In this document: in pieces, positions 1 through 9,869 of the stretch
How positions within the stretch are numbered: the stretch's first letter is position 1
Layout of the letters: each line of letters starts with the position of its first letter
NCBI RefSeq assembly: GCF_032884065.1
Contig: NC_088868.1
Coordinates: forward strand, 31,867,195-31,931,194
DNA from: Artemia franciscana
Lineage: Eukaryota > Arthropoda > Branchiopoda > Anostraca > Artemiidae
Direction: 5' to 3'
DNA length: 64,000 nt
Program-made: the position numbers and the translations under genes
The notes under the pieces: generated by a model
Databases searched by the model: none
What the model was told of the DNA's origin: nothing
What the model saw: the letters and a program-made list of their open reading frames with translations, nothing else

Positions 1-592
1 AGACAGAAGGAGAAAAGGAAGACTGTTTTCCTAAATTAGTGACTAATATAGACCAGCACTTGAATGAGGCCATACACAATCAACCATAAAGAATAATCCA
101 TGGACAGGCAGTCATGTCGTTAATAAGTATAAGTCGTCATTTACCAAACAATAAAGACAAATAATTCAGAGGCAACAACCCAACACAAGGGCTCATCAGG
201 AGAATACACTTGCCTATAGGGTTTCGCCACATTAAATTCTCTACCTATCCAAGTGATGTGGCTACCACAGAATATCCATGGCATCCCCGTGTCAGGTATC
301 ACCCCCAAAATACATGCCTATGAAAAAAAAGGGGGGAAATGTAAAACAACCAAGTAACACCAAAACAAGCTTATCCTGTTAATATATCCCTTTTTTAGCA
401 ACAATAGGTAAACTAAATATGATAAATTTTACCAAATCACAAATATTAACACATTGCAAAAAACCTGAATGAACTAAACAATTATAGAATTCATCTTTAC
501 CATGTGGCTATTTTTTAAAAAAAAAATTCGCTCTATTGGAAACACAATTCAAAATAAATGGCGCTGCGTCATCATCTCTCGAACCTCCGAAA
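1..592. other. Noncoding, nothing recognised
   Basis: AT-rich sequence with short A and G runs near 321-340. No open frame of interest, no repeat that I can match elsewhere in the window and no RNA gene is visible. It ends at the natural stop of the reverse-transcriptase remnant that follows on the minus strand. Confidence 0.4.
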
Positions 593-1177
593 TTAGTTGA
601 AAATTTCTTTAAGTATTTCCAGATAATTCTTTTGATATTTATTTAAAAGTTCGTTATAATGAAAACTAAATTTTTTAAATTGCCAAGTTAATTTATTTGC
701 AGAAAAACCTCTTGGTATCAATTTTTGGCTTAAGATTTTACATCTATTTATAAAATCAATATAATTACTACAAATTCTTGCATAACGAAGTAACTGAGAA
801 AAACGCCGAATATGTGATATTTGAGTGTATATTACTTTCAGGGAATGGGAAACTAATCACTTCAAAATCATCCGTTTTATTGTACATTTTAAAACTTAAT
901 TTATTATTATCACAAATATTAATATTTAAATCTAAGAAATGATCTTCATGACCAGCGCCATGACTAGGTTCAAGAGTAAGCTCTGATGGATATATATTTT
1001 TAGAAATATCAATGAAATCCTTACAATTTAAGACCAAAATATCATCTAAATATCTTTTATTATTTGACAAAACATGTTTTAAATTATTTGGATTATTCTT
1101 ATCCATCATATATTTATATTCTAGTTGACTTAAAAACAAGTCAGCTATAAATGGGCTGGCATTAGCACTGTAACACT
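593..1177 (-). mobile_element. Reverse transcriptase C-terminal fragment (YLDD box), frameshifted
   Basis: On the minus strand this encodes the end of a reverse transcriptase. Visible in order: a segment reading SPFIADLFL, the catalytic box RYLDDILVLN, a later FLDLNI motif, YNKTDDFEV, FPFPESNIHSN, and then in the next frame QLLRYARICSNYIDF followed by a basic C-terminus and a natural stop at 593-595. A one-base slip in a T run near 797-803 breaks the frame. This domain order is known from YxDD reverse transcriptases of retroelements other than ordinary LINEs, of Penelope-like type or a related group; I am not sure of the class. The upstream part is missing: the fragment ends just short of a hAT-like MITE that starts at 1184. 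It is a dead fragment, not a gene. Confidence 0.75.
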
Positions 1178-1183
1178 GACAGG

Positions 1184-1312
1184 CAGTGGCGTAATTTCGT
1201 CAAAACTCTGGGGGGGGGGACAAAGTTGAAGCCAATTCTCTCAAGTCAAGTGGAAACGACAGTTAAAACTCAAAATGAGCCATATGGTACTACAGAGGTA
1301 AAGATATAAAAA

Positions 1313-1395
<83 letters not shown>

Positions 1396-1500
1396 TTATG
1401 CAGGCTTTTCTTAGTTTTGACAATTTTCTAAAGAAACTAAATTTCAGCTGAGGGGAAAACTGTGGTCTAGAAGAGAAGGGATACTGAGGTCTGAGAATGG
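1184..1500 (+). mobile_element. hAT-like MITE family A, copy 1 (3' end lost, AT microsatellite inside)
   Basis: The start CAGTGGCGTAATTTCG, a G run, and the body sequence match the copies at 23466-23777 and 41952-42300. The right terminal inverted repeat cannot be found, so this copy is truncated near 1500. A long (AT)n tract sits at the place where the other copies have about 20 ordinary bases. The left flank is CTGACAGG. Confidence 0.7.
1315..1392. repeat. (AT)n microsatellite
   Basis: An almost pure AT dinucleotide tract of about 78 bp inside a MITE copy. The two other copies of this MITE lack it, so it expanded after insertion of this copy. Confidence 0.95.
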
Positions 1501-1519
1501 CCGTTCGGATTCGAATCAC

Positions 1520-1800
1520 CATTTGAATTTTCATTGTCTATAACTCGTCTACTGTCGTTAAAGGAAAATACCTTTTATGCATGGGTAGCACTCATTTGTC
1601 CCCTTTTTTTTCTTTTTCACTGCTAGCAGGGCATTAGAACATCCTAGAGAGCTGTTCAAGGGCTAATTTGAATTAAATAGCTATATCTAAAGCCTTTAGC
1701 ACTGGGTTCTGTAGAATATAACCTGGAATTTATTGGAAGTATGATGATTATTTTGTTACATTATTTGTAATACTACTACTACTAATAATGTTACATTATT
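1520..1800 (+). repeat. Dispersed repeat, pair with 25868-26150
   Basis: About 280 bp beginning near CACCATTTGAATTTTCATT and running through CTGCTAGCAGGGCATTAGAA to a TGATGATTATTTTGTTA segment. It matches 25868-26150 in the same orientation. In both places it is followed by a simple repeat (ACT-type here, TTTA-type there) and then by a LINE 3' end, so it may be part of one composite element. Confidence 0.65.
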
Positions 1801-1808
1801 ACTAATAC

Positions 1809-2036
1809 TACTAATGCCAAAGATTGTCCTTTTTGACCAACCGTCTGGGGCTACACGAAAAGCATGTCGTCCTTGTCTGGGTTGGGAGTATGTCATAAAT
1901 AAAGATTTAAAGGAAATGGAAACTTCCTGGGAGGGTGTAAAGAGGGAGGCCTTGAACAGATTAGGTTGGAGGAGGAGTGTGCGTAGCGGTGTTGGCCTCA
2001 GGCAGCTTGGTGCTGCAGTGAGCTTTTAGTAGTAGT
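1809..2036 (+). mobile_element. LINE 3' end (RPxLGW family) with TAG tail, copy 1
   Basis: An open frame ends with ACRPCLGWEYVINKDLKEM, then SWEGVKREALNRLGWRRSVR and GLRQLGAAVS, followed by TAG and TAGTAGT. The same peptide with mutations occurs at 20641-20866, 26336-26495 and 29660-29775, always followed by short TAG repeats. This is the 5'-truncated C-terminus of a non-LTR retrotransposon with a TAG microsatellite tail. The class is inferred from the short basic C-terminal segment and from the repeated truncation pattern; no RT motifs remain in these copies. Confidence 0.65.
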
Positions 2037-4390
2037 TACATTATTTATGATTGATTATAAAATAAATCACGCTAGATTAGGATGTAGAAAATTGAATACT
2101 AAAAAAAATATTGAAAAAAATATCTATTGTATCCCTTTGACAAAACAGTTCTTTCATCTTTGACTCAAGTGCAGCAACCATAAATAAAACTAATCTCCTT
2201 GTTTGTAATACCCTATTTGGTATTTTTATAAGAAAATCGAAAAAAAAAATCTAGATTACCTACATCTATATTTTTAATATTTAAAGATTTTGATTCCCTT
2301 CTCTCCGATTCATATCCATAAATTTGCCCTTCCTCCCCTGATTTTTCTTTCCCTAGTGTATTAGAAAAAAAAATGTTGGTTCGGTAATTTCATTGGAAAC
2401 AAAATTGTTTCCAATCCTCCCCTCTTTCTAGATTCTGTTTCCTTCTAGATTCTAGATTCTGAAATTGTTTCCTCCCCTTCTTCTAAAACTTGAAAATAGA
2501 TTTGGCACCTTTACTATGTTTTTGTGAATTGACACCACTGATTTTATCCTCTCGCTGTGCTAATTCTTGGAGGGTTCCAAAAGTAAATTATCATCAAAGA
2601 CAACTAGTTGTTTGTTGTTATTTTCTTTCCAAAATGTCATATAATAAGAATTGTTGGGTCTCCCTGATTTCGGCCATAAAATTTATCATAAATAAAATTT
2701 TTCTTTACCCTCAAAAGTGCCATAATGCAGCTGTAAATATGTAGTGAGAAAACAAGGCTATTTTGTTAAAAAAAATCAATGAAACTACTTTGATTTGAAA
2801 ATTTGAAACTACTCCTGTTTAAGCCATTCAACCATCAGGGGTCTCTAATTTCAATCACTTGATGATTTATGGGAAATATTAAGAGGGCTGGTAGGGGAAA
2901 CAAATTTTTACCGAAGTTCTAACGTTCCAAATTTACGAACGATCTAGATCCATTTTGTGCACTGGGAAATGGCCAATTTTTAGAAAATTTAATAGCACCA
3001 TCAGATAGATAAGCTAATGAGGATTCCGCTGGTGCTGTACTATAACTGTTAATCATCGCTCATTACTGAAAACTCAACGTATGGCCATCCTTTTAAGTGA
3101 CATCATTGTACGCGCATGGACAAATCGTCTTAGCTATCATGATTGTAGCGATAGCTGCAATCATGATAGCTGCATACATAAGCTACAACATAGAAAAGAA
3201 AGAACCACGGACCATAGTAACCTAAAATTTAAAACGCGTCAAAAAAAAACTTTCAAATCAGAAAAATTGACCTTTGGAGCTGATTCAGAAGTGGTAGCTC
3301 TGATTTTGATCAATCTTAAGGGTAAAAGAAGATTACCATTAAGAGCAAAAAATAGATTTATGAGAATTTCGAAAGAAAACCTGAAACTCCCTCAAAAATC
3401 CCCTACGAACGAAGTGAAAATTGCACCATTAGGGTCGTCTTTGTCAGATAAGTAGTTACACCTGCTAACACCAGAAAATGTAGGATAACGAGGATAAGTG
3501 ATGACATAAATAAAATAAAAATGTCAGCCAATTTTTTTTTTTAAGTTAAATAAAAATAAGTTTTTGTTTAACTGAAAGTAAGGAGCGATATTGAAACTTA
3601 AAACGAACAGAAATTATTTCGTATATGAAAAGGGCTGTCCGCTCCTCAACGCCTCTCTCTTTAAAGTTTGACTCTTCCGCAGTTTGGTTGTTACATCCGG
3701 GTAAGGCGGTATCCTTGAGTTTTGTTGGGGGGGGGGGGGTCACAAAGAATATTCTAAAAACGCATCGAAAATGTTAATGTGTGCATTTCTGTTATGTTTT
3801 TATTAGTCGGACAGAAATTTCGGGTGGAACACCTTACCCCCGTGGTAACACCCCGTCTTTCATCAGGGGAAACACAGTTTTGAAACGATTTTACTCATTT
3901 AGTGTGACACGGGGAGGGGGAGATAAAGCAAAAACTTGTAATATCCGAAAGAAAATGACCTTATTTAATTTATATCACTCTCACTTAAAAGGTGGTAAGG
4001 ACCAAAAAGGGAGAGGATTGTATAATCACAAAAACTAAAATTCGGCCTACACAGAGCCATCTAATATACTTTCCACGATTAGCAACAAATTTATAACAAC
4101 CTTATTGCATTTAACCCAAAGAAGATTGAATGACGAATCAGCTCTGATAGTAACACGTTATCAAAGGATTCCTCTGTTTTGAAAATAGCATTTTTCCTGT
4201 TTATGTCATATATGCATCAAACCTTATTTTACATGAAATACACAAAGTATTGTGCAAGGTATTTGACACACTCTCCAAAATCAAATGTGTTGTATTTGCA
4301 TTCGAACAAAAATAATTCATTTTCTAATTCACAATTTAAGGTCATAGCTATATATAGACATTATTTAGTAATAAAACACGTGCTCAAATA
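2037..4390. other. Noncoding with dispersed repeat fragments
   Basis: AT-rich. 3190-3460 resembles 25640-25860 (both carry ACCACGGnCCATGA and AGAATTTCGAAA motifs), so the 124-codon open frame at 3081-3455 is judged to be repeat, not gene. 3540-3700 matches one arm of the dispersed repeat described at 8722-9869. 3720-3870 has a G run followed by a segment with AAAACGCATC, shared with 36180-36310. A 14-bp perfect hairpin lies at 3132-3171. Confidence 0.5.
3132..3171. repeat. Perfect 14-bp hairpin
   Basis: AGCTATCATGATTG at 3132-3145 and its exact reverse complement at 3158-3171, separated by 12 bases. It has no visible relation to a gene end. Confidence 0.85.
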
Positions 4391-4399
4391 TTGAATATC

Positions 4400-4861
4400 A
4401 TGCGTTGGGGCAAGTCCATTATTGCAGACACGCTTGGGAATGAGATTTTTGAGAGTAAGCTAGGTGAATGTCTAAGTAGGCTTGGTGATCTCTATGAAGA
4501 AGTTGAGCATTTATTTACTGTGGCAAAAGACAAAGGTTTAACAGAACAGCAGGAGAATCACTACAAGTTTCAAATTGAACAAATTAAAGCTGACATAGAT
4601 CAAATTAAGGAAAACAGACTCAAATGGTTTGCATCAATGAGTACTGACGAGATTGACTGGACGACAATCATAAAAAATGTGAAACTTAAGTTACCAGTGC
4701 TTAAATTTTACAATCTTGTAATCTGTGATTGGCTCATGTTTTGGTGCAATGAATGTCAACCTAGGCTGCAAAAAGCATTAGCAGACATGGAAGAGCAGCA
4801 ACGTATGAAGAAGTTTCTCTCTTTTTCTAAATTATCTGAAATTATAAATTTTGATGATTAA
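4400..4861 (+). CDS. Unrecognised 153-residue ORF with coiled-coil segment
   Basis: I do not recognise this protein. The frame stays open for 153 codons from the first ATG (4400) to TAA at 4859-4861, in sequence where most frames close within 60 codons, and its composition looks like a protein, not a repeat. Roughly residues 20-75 are strongly charged and helical (heptad-like, with QQENHYKFQIEQIKADI and IKENRLKW). The centre has tryptophans and cysteines (VICDWLMFWCNECQPRLQ) and the end is again helical. No signal peptide or membrane segment is evident. A TATATATAG stretch at about 4349 and CACGTG at about 4377 lie upstream, but their role is only possible. No AATAAA is seen close behind the stop. 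It could be a small intronless gene, a retrocopy, or a domesticated mobile-element ORF. No match of it was seen elsewhere in the window. Confidence 0.45.
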   Translation: MRWGKSIIADTLGNEIFESKLGECLSRLGDLYEEVEHLFTVAKDKGLTEQQENHYKFQIEQIKADIDQIKENRLKWFASMSTDEIDWTTIIKNVKLKLPVLKFYNLVICDWLMFWCNECQPRLQKALADMEEQQRMKKFLSFSKLSEIINFDD

Positions 4862-4975
4862 CTTCAAACTTAGTAAACCAATTTGTATTTGGAGTCAGGA
4901 TGATTAGACAGGGGGAATGGGGACTCTAATCAAGATTTTTCCACGAATAAAAAAGAGGCCAGAACCACCACTGTT

Positions 4976-5088
4976 CAGTAGTTGGCTAGTAGTAGTAGTA
5001 GTATAGTAGTAGTAGTTGGCTACTAGTAGTAGTTGGCTAGTAGTAGTAGTAGTAGTATATTGGCAGTAGTAGTAGTATATTGACAAAA
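4976..5088. repeat. TAG-type microsatellite
   Basis: Runs of TAG/AGT triplets interrupted by TTGGC. It resembles the short TAG tails of the LINE 3' ends in this window, so it may be the expanded tail of a lost LINE copy. Confidence 0.8.
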
Positions 5089-5537
5089 AAAAACACACAA
5101 ACACAACAACAGATACATCAGCACAACCTCGGGTTTGCTTTTCGTTTCGAAGGACTACGAGTTCGTTTTACCTATTCTCGAAGATGTGTTTCCTAATTAC
5201 TTGTTAATAGTATGTGTAGCCTAGATAATTGGGCACTTGTTAATTAAACAAAACAGACTCAAGAATTGCGCTTTGGTTGGATCCAAGAAAATAGGTTTTA
5301 TAGCCACAAAGGCAAGTGACGAATGATATAATGCATGGGACTTACAAAAATTTGGACTACATATTTGCGCATTATGAGTATGGGGTATAGTATTTGGACA
5401 GCGTGAAGTTAGAAAACAATTCTTACTTCATTATGTCCAGAATAATTGTAATTAGATCATTTTTCCTGCAGACCCGCTATACTTAACCTAATACTTGAAC
5501 CTAAATGTAATTCTCAAGTGTGTTTCGCTTTTTTAAG

Positions 5538-6310
5538 AACACTGTATTATTCCTTAATTCATCCTTATCTGCTATATTGTTGTAATGTTTGGGGTAGTAC
5601 ATTTCCTTCTCATCTCCATCGTGTTCGAGTTTTGCAGAATAAAGCGCTTCGAGTGTTATGTGGTGTAGGTTTTAAAGACTTGGTACAAAAGAGGTATATA
5701 GAATGCAAAATCTTGCCTTTAGCAGGACTTATTACTTTTTATCGAAGCCTGTTTATATATAAATATTTTCAAAATTGTTTACCAGTATGTTTTAAAAGTA
5801 TGTTTGAATTAGGAAGTGATATTCATACACATTCTATGAGACAGTCCGATATAATTCGTCGTCCGCTTGCTATTACCCGTAGATCTCAATTTTCTATTCG
5901 GCATCTAGGACCTCATGCATAGAATTGTTTACCTACGACTTTGAGAAATATGGATAGTTTTCTTGAATTTCGGCGGGAATTAAAGCTATTTTGCCTTAAT
6001 ATTTATGGTTTTGATAGTTGAGTGGACCTCAAGTGGAGCCAAGATGTTGGTTTTGATTTTGGCGATACTGGTAAAGTGGTTTTAGTTTCTTTTTCTTTTG
6101 TCTCTTTTGAAGTGTAATTCCGTTTCGATTGAAATGCAGGGTAATTGATTTTTTTCTTCTTCTTCTTTTCTTTTCTTTTTTATTTCTTTCTTCTTTTTCG
6201 TATTGTTTTTATTTGTATGTGTATTGGGGTTGTAAGCCCAAACAAGCTTTGCTTCGGGCCATTTGCTTGTTTTGTTTTGTTATTTGTATTAATAAACCCA
6301 TCTTTCTCTC
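5538..6310 (+). mobile_element. 5'-truncated LINE (reverse transcriptase C-terminus and 3' UTR)
   Basis: The frame from about 5518 encodes the C-terminal part of a CR1/jockey-like reverse transcriptase: LYYSLIHPYLLYCCNVWG, a leucine-rich thumb region and the typical end RRSQFSIRHLGPHA*NCLP with a TAG where a tryptophan codon is expected (5920-5922). The 3' UTR runs to a CTTTCTCTCTC end with an upstream AATAAA. TTTAAG at 5532-5537 and TCTAAG at 6311-6316 look like a target-site duplication. The unoccupied site is present in the second copy of the duplication at 6996-7001 (TTTAAG). The insert is dead and 5'-truncated. Confidence 0.85.
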
Positions 6311-6453
6311 TCTAAGTAACAAGTACCGATAATTGTTATCATTCCTGGTTTGCTTCAAATGGGGAGCTCTGAACTCTTTGGCACTGGGCAATTTTTTTAA
6401 ACTAAATTTTTAATTTTCAAATGTTATCAAAGTTTAAATCAAAGTAATACTAT

Positions 6454-6596
6454 GTCCTGTGGTGGCGCAGTGGATTTGACCTTAGCTTGGTAATACGGGA
6501 CCCAGATCTCGAATCACGCTGCAGGAATGCACTGCAGGGCCGACGCAGGGACCTATGTAGTCAAGAAGCGTCGTTAATTCTTAAATAAAAAAAAAA
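6454..6596 (+). mobile_element. tRNA-derived SINE with 9-bp target duplication
   Basis: Begins TCCTGTGGTGGCGCAGTGGA, which fits a Pol III A box (TGGCGCAGTGG), followed about 40 bp later by a B-box-like GATCTCGAATCAC. The body ends in an A-rich tail. It is flanked by TAATACTAT at 6445-6453 and again at 6597-6605. The site lacks the element in the second copy of the duplication. Related sequences are at 10130-10285, 17560-17745 and 20030-20130 on the minus strand. Confidence 0.9.
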
Positions 6597-6910
6597 TAAT
6601 ACTATCAATTTACTAGGTTGCATCTATTGCTGCAACCATATTAACCAGAATCTGTTGTGTCGAAACTTTACCGATAGAGTGGAAGAGCTTGTGAGCGAAA
6701 GTCCTAATCATATAAAGGATCATATACGTTTTAAAAGTCGTTTCTTTATTTTTCATCTGAAAAAACTGGTCTTATATGCATGTTTTTTTTCGAATTTTAA
6801 TATCATATTAGTATAATATCGTAAATTGTCTTGAATATGAAAGGATATGTACCTCCACATAAACTACCGTTAATGTATGTTTAACTTTTTGTTAGCACAT
6901 TTAGTTAGCA

Positions 6911-7411
6911 CATTTTTCCCGCAGACCCGCAATAGTTAACTTAACCTAATACTTGTACCTAACGTAACCTTAGCGTAATTCATGAGTGTGTTTCGTTTAA
7001 GTAACAAGTACTGATAATTGTTACCATTCCTGGTTTGCTTCAGATGGGGAGCTCTGAACTCTTTGGCACTGGGCATTTTTTTTTCTAAATGCATTTTGAA
7101 TTTTAAAATACTATCAAACTTTGTTCAATCTTTACTAGGTTGCATCTATTGCTGCAACCATATTAACCAGAATCTGTTGTGTCGAAACTATAACCGAAAG
7201 AGTGAAGGAACTAATGAGCGGAAGTCCAAATCATATAAAAGTTTATAAAAGTTCATAATATAATCATAATATAAGTTTTAAAAGTTGTTCTTCATTTTTC
7301 ATCTGAAAAAAACTGATTTTATGGGAATATTTTTTTGAATTTTAACATCGTATCTAGGGGGTGTCCTAAATATAAAGGGATATGTACCTCCACCCAATCC
7401 ACCGCTAATAT
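6911..7411 (+). repeat. Tandem duplication, copy 2 (empty sites)
   Basis: Uninterrupted counterpart of 5459-6880. It runs from GCAGACCCGC to GGATATGTACCTCCAC and contains neither the LINE nor the SINE. Confidence 0.85.
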
Positions 7412-8049
7412 TTTATTTTTCTACAACACTAATTCAAAGTGACAATCATTCGAGAAGAATTCTAACATCTGAAGTATGTTCGACCAGGAGGGGTGGGATC
7501 TGAAATACCAAATTTTTGCAGTTAATGTTTTTTTTACAAGTTGAGGTGCATGAGAAAAATTTTGTTTCAGGGGTGGGGTGGGGCTCCTTTTGCAACTTTC
7601 ATACCTGTGCAGGTATATGAATATAATATTTTACTTAATACTCAAAACGTTTCTGGAATGATAAGAGAGGCTATCAGCCCCTCAGCTTCTAAATCACACG
7701 CTTAGTCAAACATATTTCCACTAAATAAATGTGGATTAGGAAGCAAATTCTTGCCCACCCTCCTCCTCCCTCCATGTCCTAGAATCCCATACAGGCCTTC
7801 CAACAAGGCCCTATTTTTGAAAATGATATTTTTATTTTTGCACTGAATGATGGTTACGGATGCCGTTTTGTAGTTTTTACTCTTTTAGTGGCGAGAGGTT
7901 ACTGTCCCCCACATGATTATTATGTAGTAGCAGTAGAGCCTTAGCCAGTCATTATCTACATCTGGTGATGTTTGAACATCAAGCGACAATTTTTATCCGG
8001 GCTTTAACCATTAGAATTGACTTGAAAACCATATTCAACCAACAATTTT
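7412..8049. other. Noncoding, nothing recognised
   Basis: No open frame, RNA gene or repeat match that I can support. A short G-rich segment lies at 7568-7590. Confidence 0.4.
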
Positions 8050-8540
8050 AGACAGTTGTGTGATACTCATGAATAGACTTGTCGATCATTAACCCGAGGT
8101 CAAAACGGATTTTAACTTACTGTCCTAGCCATTCCTATAGATACCATGATTTGTCTGGTTTATCATCAGTCTAAGTTCAAGAGAATTCTAGTTGATAATC
8201 CCAGCCAGTCCTATAGTGGCCATCATGGGGCTTGTTTATCATTAATCTGAGCTCAAAATAGCCTGTAGCAGTGAATTTGGGCCAATTTTATTGTTGCCAT
8301 CATTTATCTAAGCTGAAAACAATTCTAGCCAGTGTTATGGTGGCAATCATTGGGCATGCTTATCATTACCCAAGCAGGAAATAGTTTTTAGTTATCAATT
8401 TTAATCAATTTTAGGGTAGCCACCGTTTTACTTGCTCATTATGAGCCTAAATAGTTTCAGCTGGCGATCACAGCCAATTATGGCAGCCATCAATTGGGTT
8501 GGCCACCATTAATCGAAACTCGAATAATTCAACTGATAAG
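8050..8540. repeat. Decayed minisatellite, ~75-90-bp units
   Basis: At least six imperfect units carry the order 'CTAGCCA..CTATAG/TATGGTGGC', 'CCATCAT(T)GGG', 'CTT(G)CTTATCATTA', 'CTAAGC/GAGCTCAAAA' and 'AATTCTAG'. Spacing varies from about 75 to 90 bp and identity is low, so this is an old array. Confidence 0.65.
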
Positions 8541-8721
8541 CTAAAATTATTACGTAAATATTGGAAAAGTTGCCTGAATCCGAGTATAAAAAAAACCTTC
8601 GAAATTTTGATTCAGTGAACCTGATCTCCCTTTTGAACAATGAATGCATTGGCTCCTGACTTCAAGGATCACTTCTTAGTCGTGAATTGACGACCTGTCT
8701 TATTTATATGATTAAACAAAT

Positions 8722-9869
8722 AAGCAAGTCTTTTCAACTAGAAGTAAAGAGCAATTTTAACAATTAAAGCGGACAGAAAGTATTATGAAAATGACGCGGA
8801 TAGCTTTCTCATAAATACCTTGCTCTTTATGCTAAAGTTCTTTTTAGAACTTTTAAAAGAGTTTATTATTTTAATTAAATAGCCTTTGTGATTCAGGAGC
8901 CATTCTTACATAACCGGATAAAAAAAAAAATTTATCGTAAAGAGCGAGATATTGAGGAGATGGCACCCCTCTCCCTTTTATATACGTAATAAGTTCTGTC
9001 CGTCTTAAATTCTAATATTGCTCCTTACTTTCAGTTGGAAAAGCTTGATTTTAAAAAAAATTCTAATCATTTTTTTAAATAAGGCTGGGAAATCTGGCTC
9101 CCCCTTCATGGAAAATTCCCTCCTCCCACGAAATATTCCTCCATAGAAACATACTCCCACTTAACTGGTCTCCCCTCACCAGAAAGATCTCGCCTGAAAA
9201 CGTCTGTGTGCTCCCCAATTACCAATACTATATTCTAACAATAGGCAAAGTTCGTAGCTTGCAGCCCTTCTCCTGGGGACTTAGGGAGGTCAAGTCATTC
9301 TTAAAGACATAGTTATTAGATTTTTTGACTATTCTGAAAAAATGGCTGTTAAGCTTTTAATCGGGTGACTTTGGGGAAAATGAGTTTGGGAGGAAGGCTA
9401 GCTGCCCTCCAATATTTTTAGTCACTTAGAAAGGGCACTAGAACTTTGTTTCCAATCAAATGAGTCCTCGCACGATCTTTTACGATCATTTGTTTGATAT
9501 GATCAACCTTGGGGGGGGGGATAAAAAAATAAATAAACACGCATCCGTGATCTTTCTGCCGGCAAAAAATGCAAAATTCCTCAAATTTTTGCATAGGAGC
9601 TTAAAGCCTCTACAGTAGGTCATTTTAAGTAAGATCACTTGATGTTTTGGGGGTGTTTCCCCGCTTTTTCAAAAATTAGACAAATTTTCTCAGGCTCGTA
9701 ACTTTTGATGGGTGACATTAAATTTGATGAATTTTGCATGCTTTGAACAAGCATCAAAATTCGATTCTTCTAGTGTATCTATTGCTATCAAAAATCTGTT
9801 TCTTAGAGTTTTGGTTACTATTGATCCACATCGCTCCTTACTTACGGTTCAATACAACGAACTGTTTGA
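8722..9869 (+). repeat. Dispersed ~1.1-kb repeat family B, copy 1
   Basis: Matches 42520-43482 in the same orientation and 23956-25080 and 50574-51713 in the opposite one. Order in this orientation: an inverted-arm region (8730-9055) that pairs CAACTnGAAGTAAnGAGC with GCTCCTTACTTTCAGTTG; a purine/pyrimidine-rich middle; AAACACGCATCCGTGATCTTTCT; TCAGGCTCGTAACTTTTGATGGG; and a terminal small hairpin near 9847-9869. The 86-codon frame inside (9712-9972) is a by-product of the repeat. No transposase is present. Confidence 0.75.

Larger units (their letters stand above)
5459..6880 (+). repeat. Tandem duplication, copy 1 (carries LINE and SINE insertions)
   Basis: Matches 6911-7411 in the order: TGCAGACCCGC, CTTAACCTAATACTTG, GTGTGTTTCG, then TAAGTAACAAGTAC, a shared TTTGGCACTGGGCA, GGTTGCATCTATTGCTGCAA and GGATATGTACCTCCAC. 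Without the 773-bp LINE (5538-6310), the 143-bp SINE (6454-6596) and their target duplications, it has about the same length (~500 bp) as copy 2. Confidence 0.85.

Noticed and set aside
3081-3455. 124-codon plus-strand frame
   Set aside because: Most of it aligns with a dispersed repeat at 25640-25860 and the rest covers a hairpin. No family resemblance.
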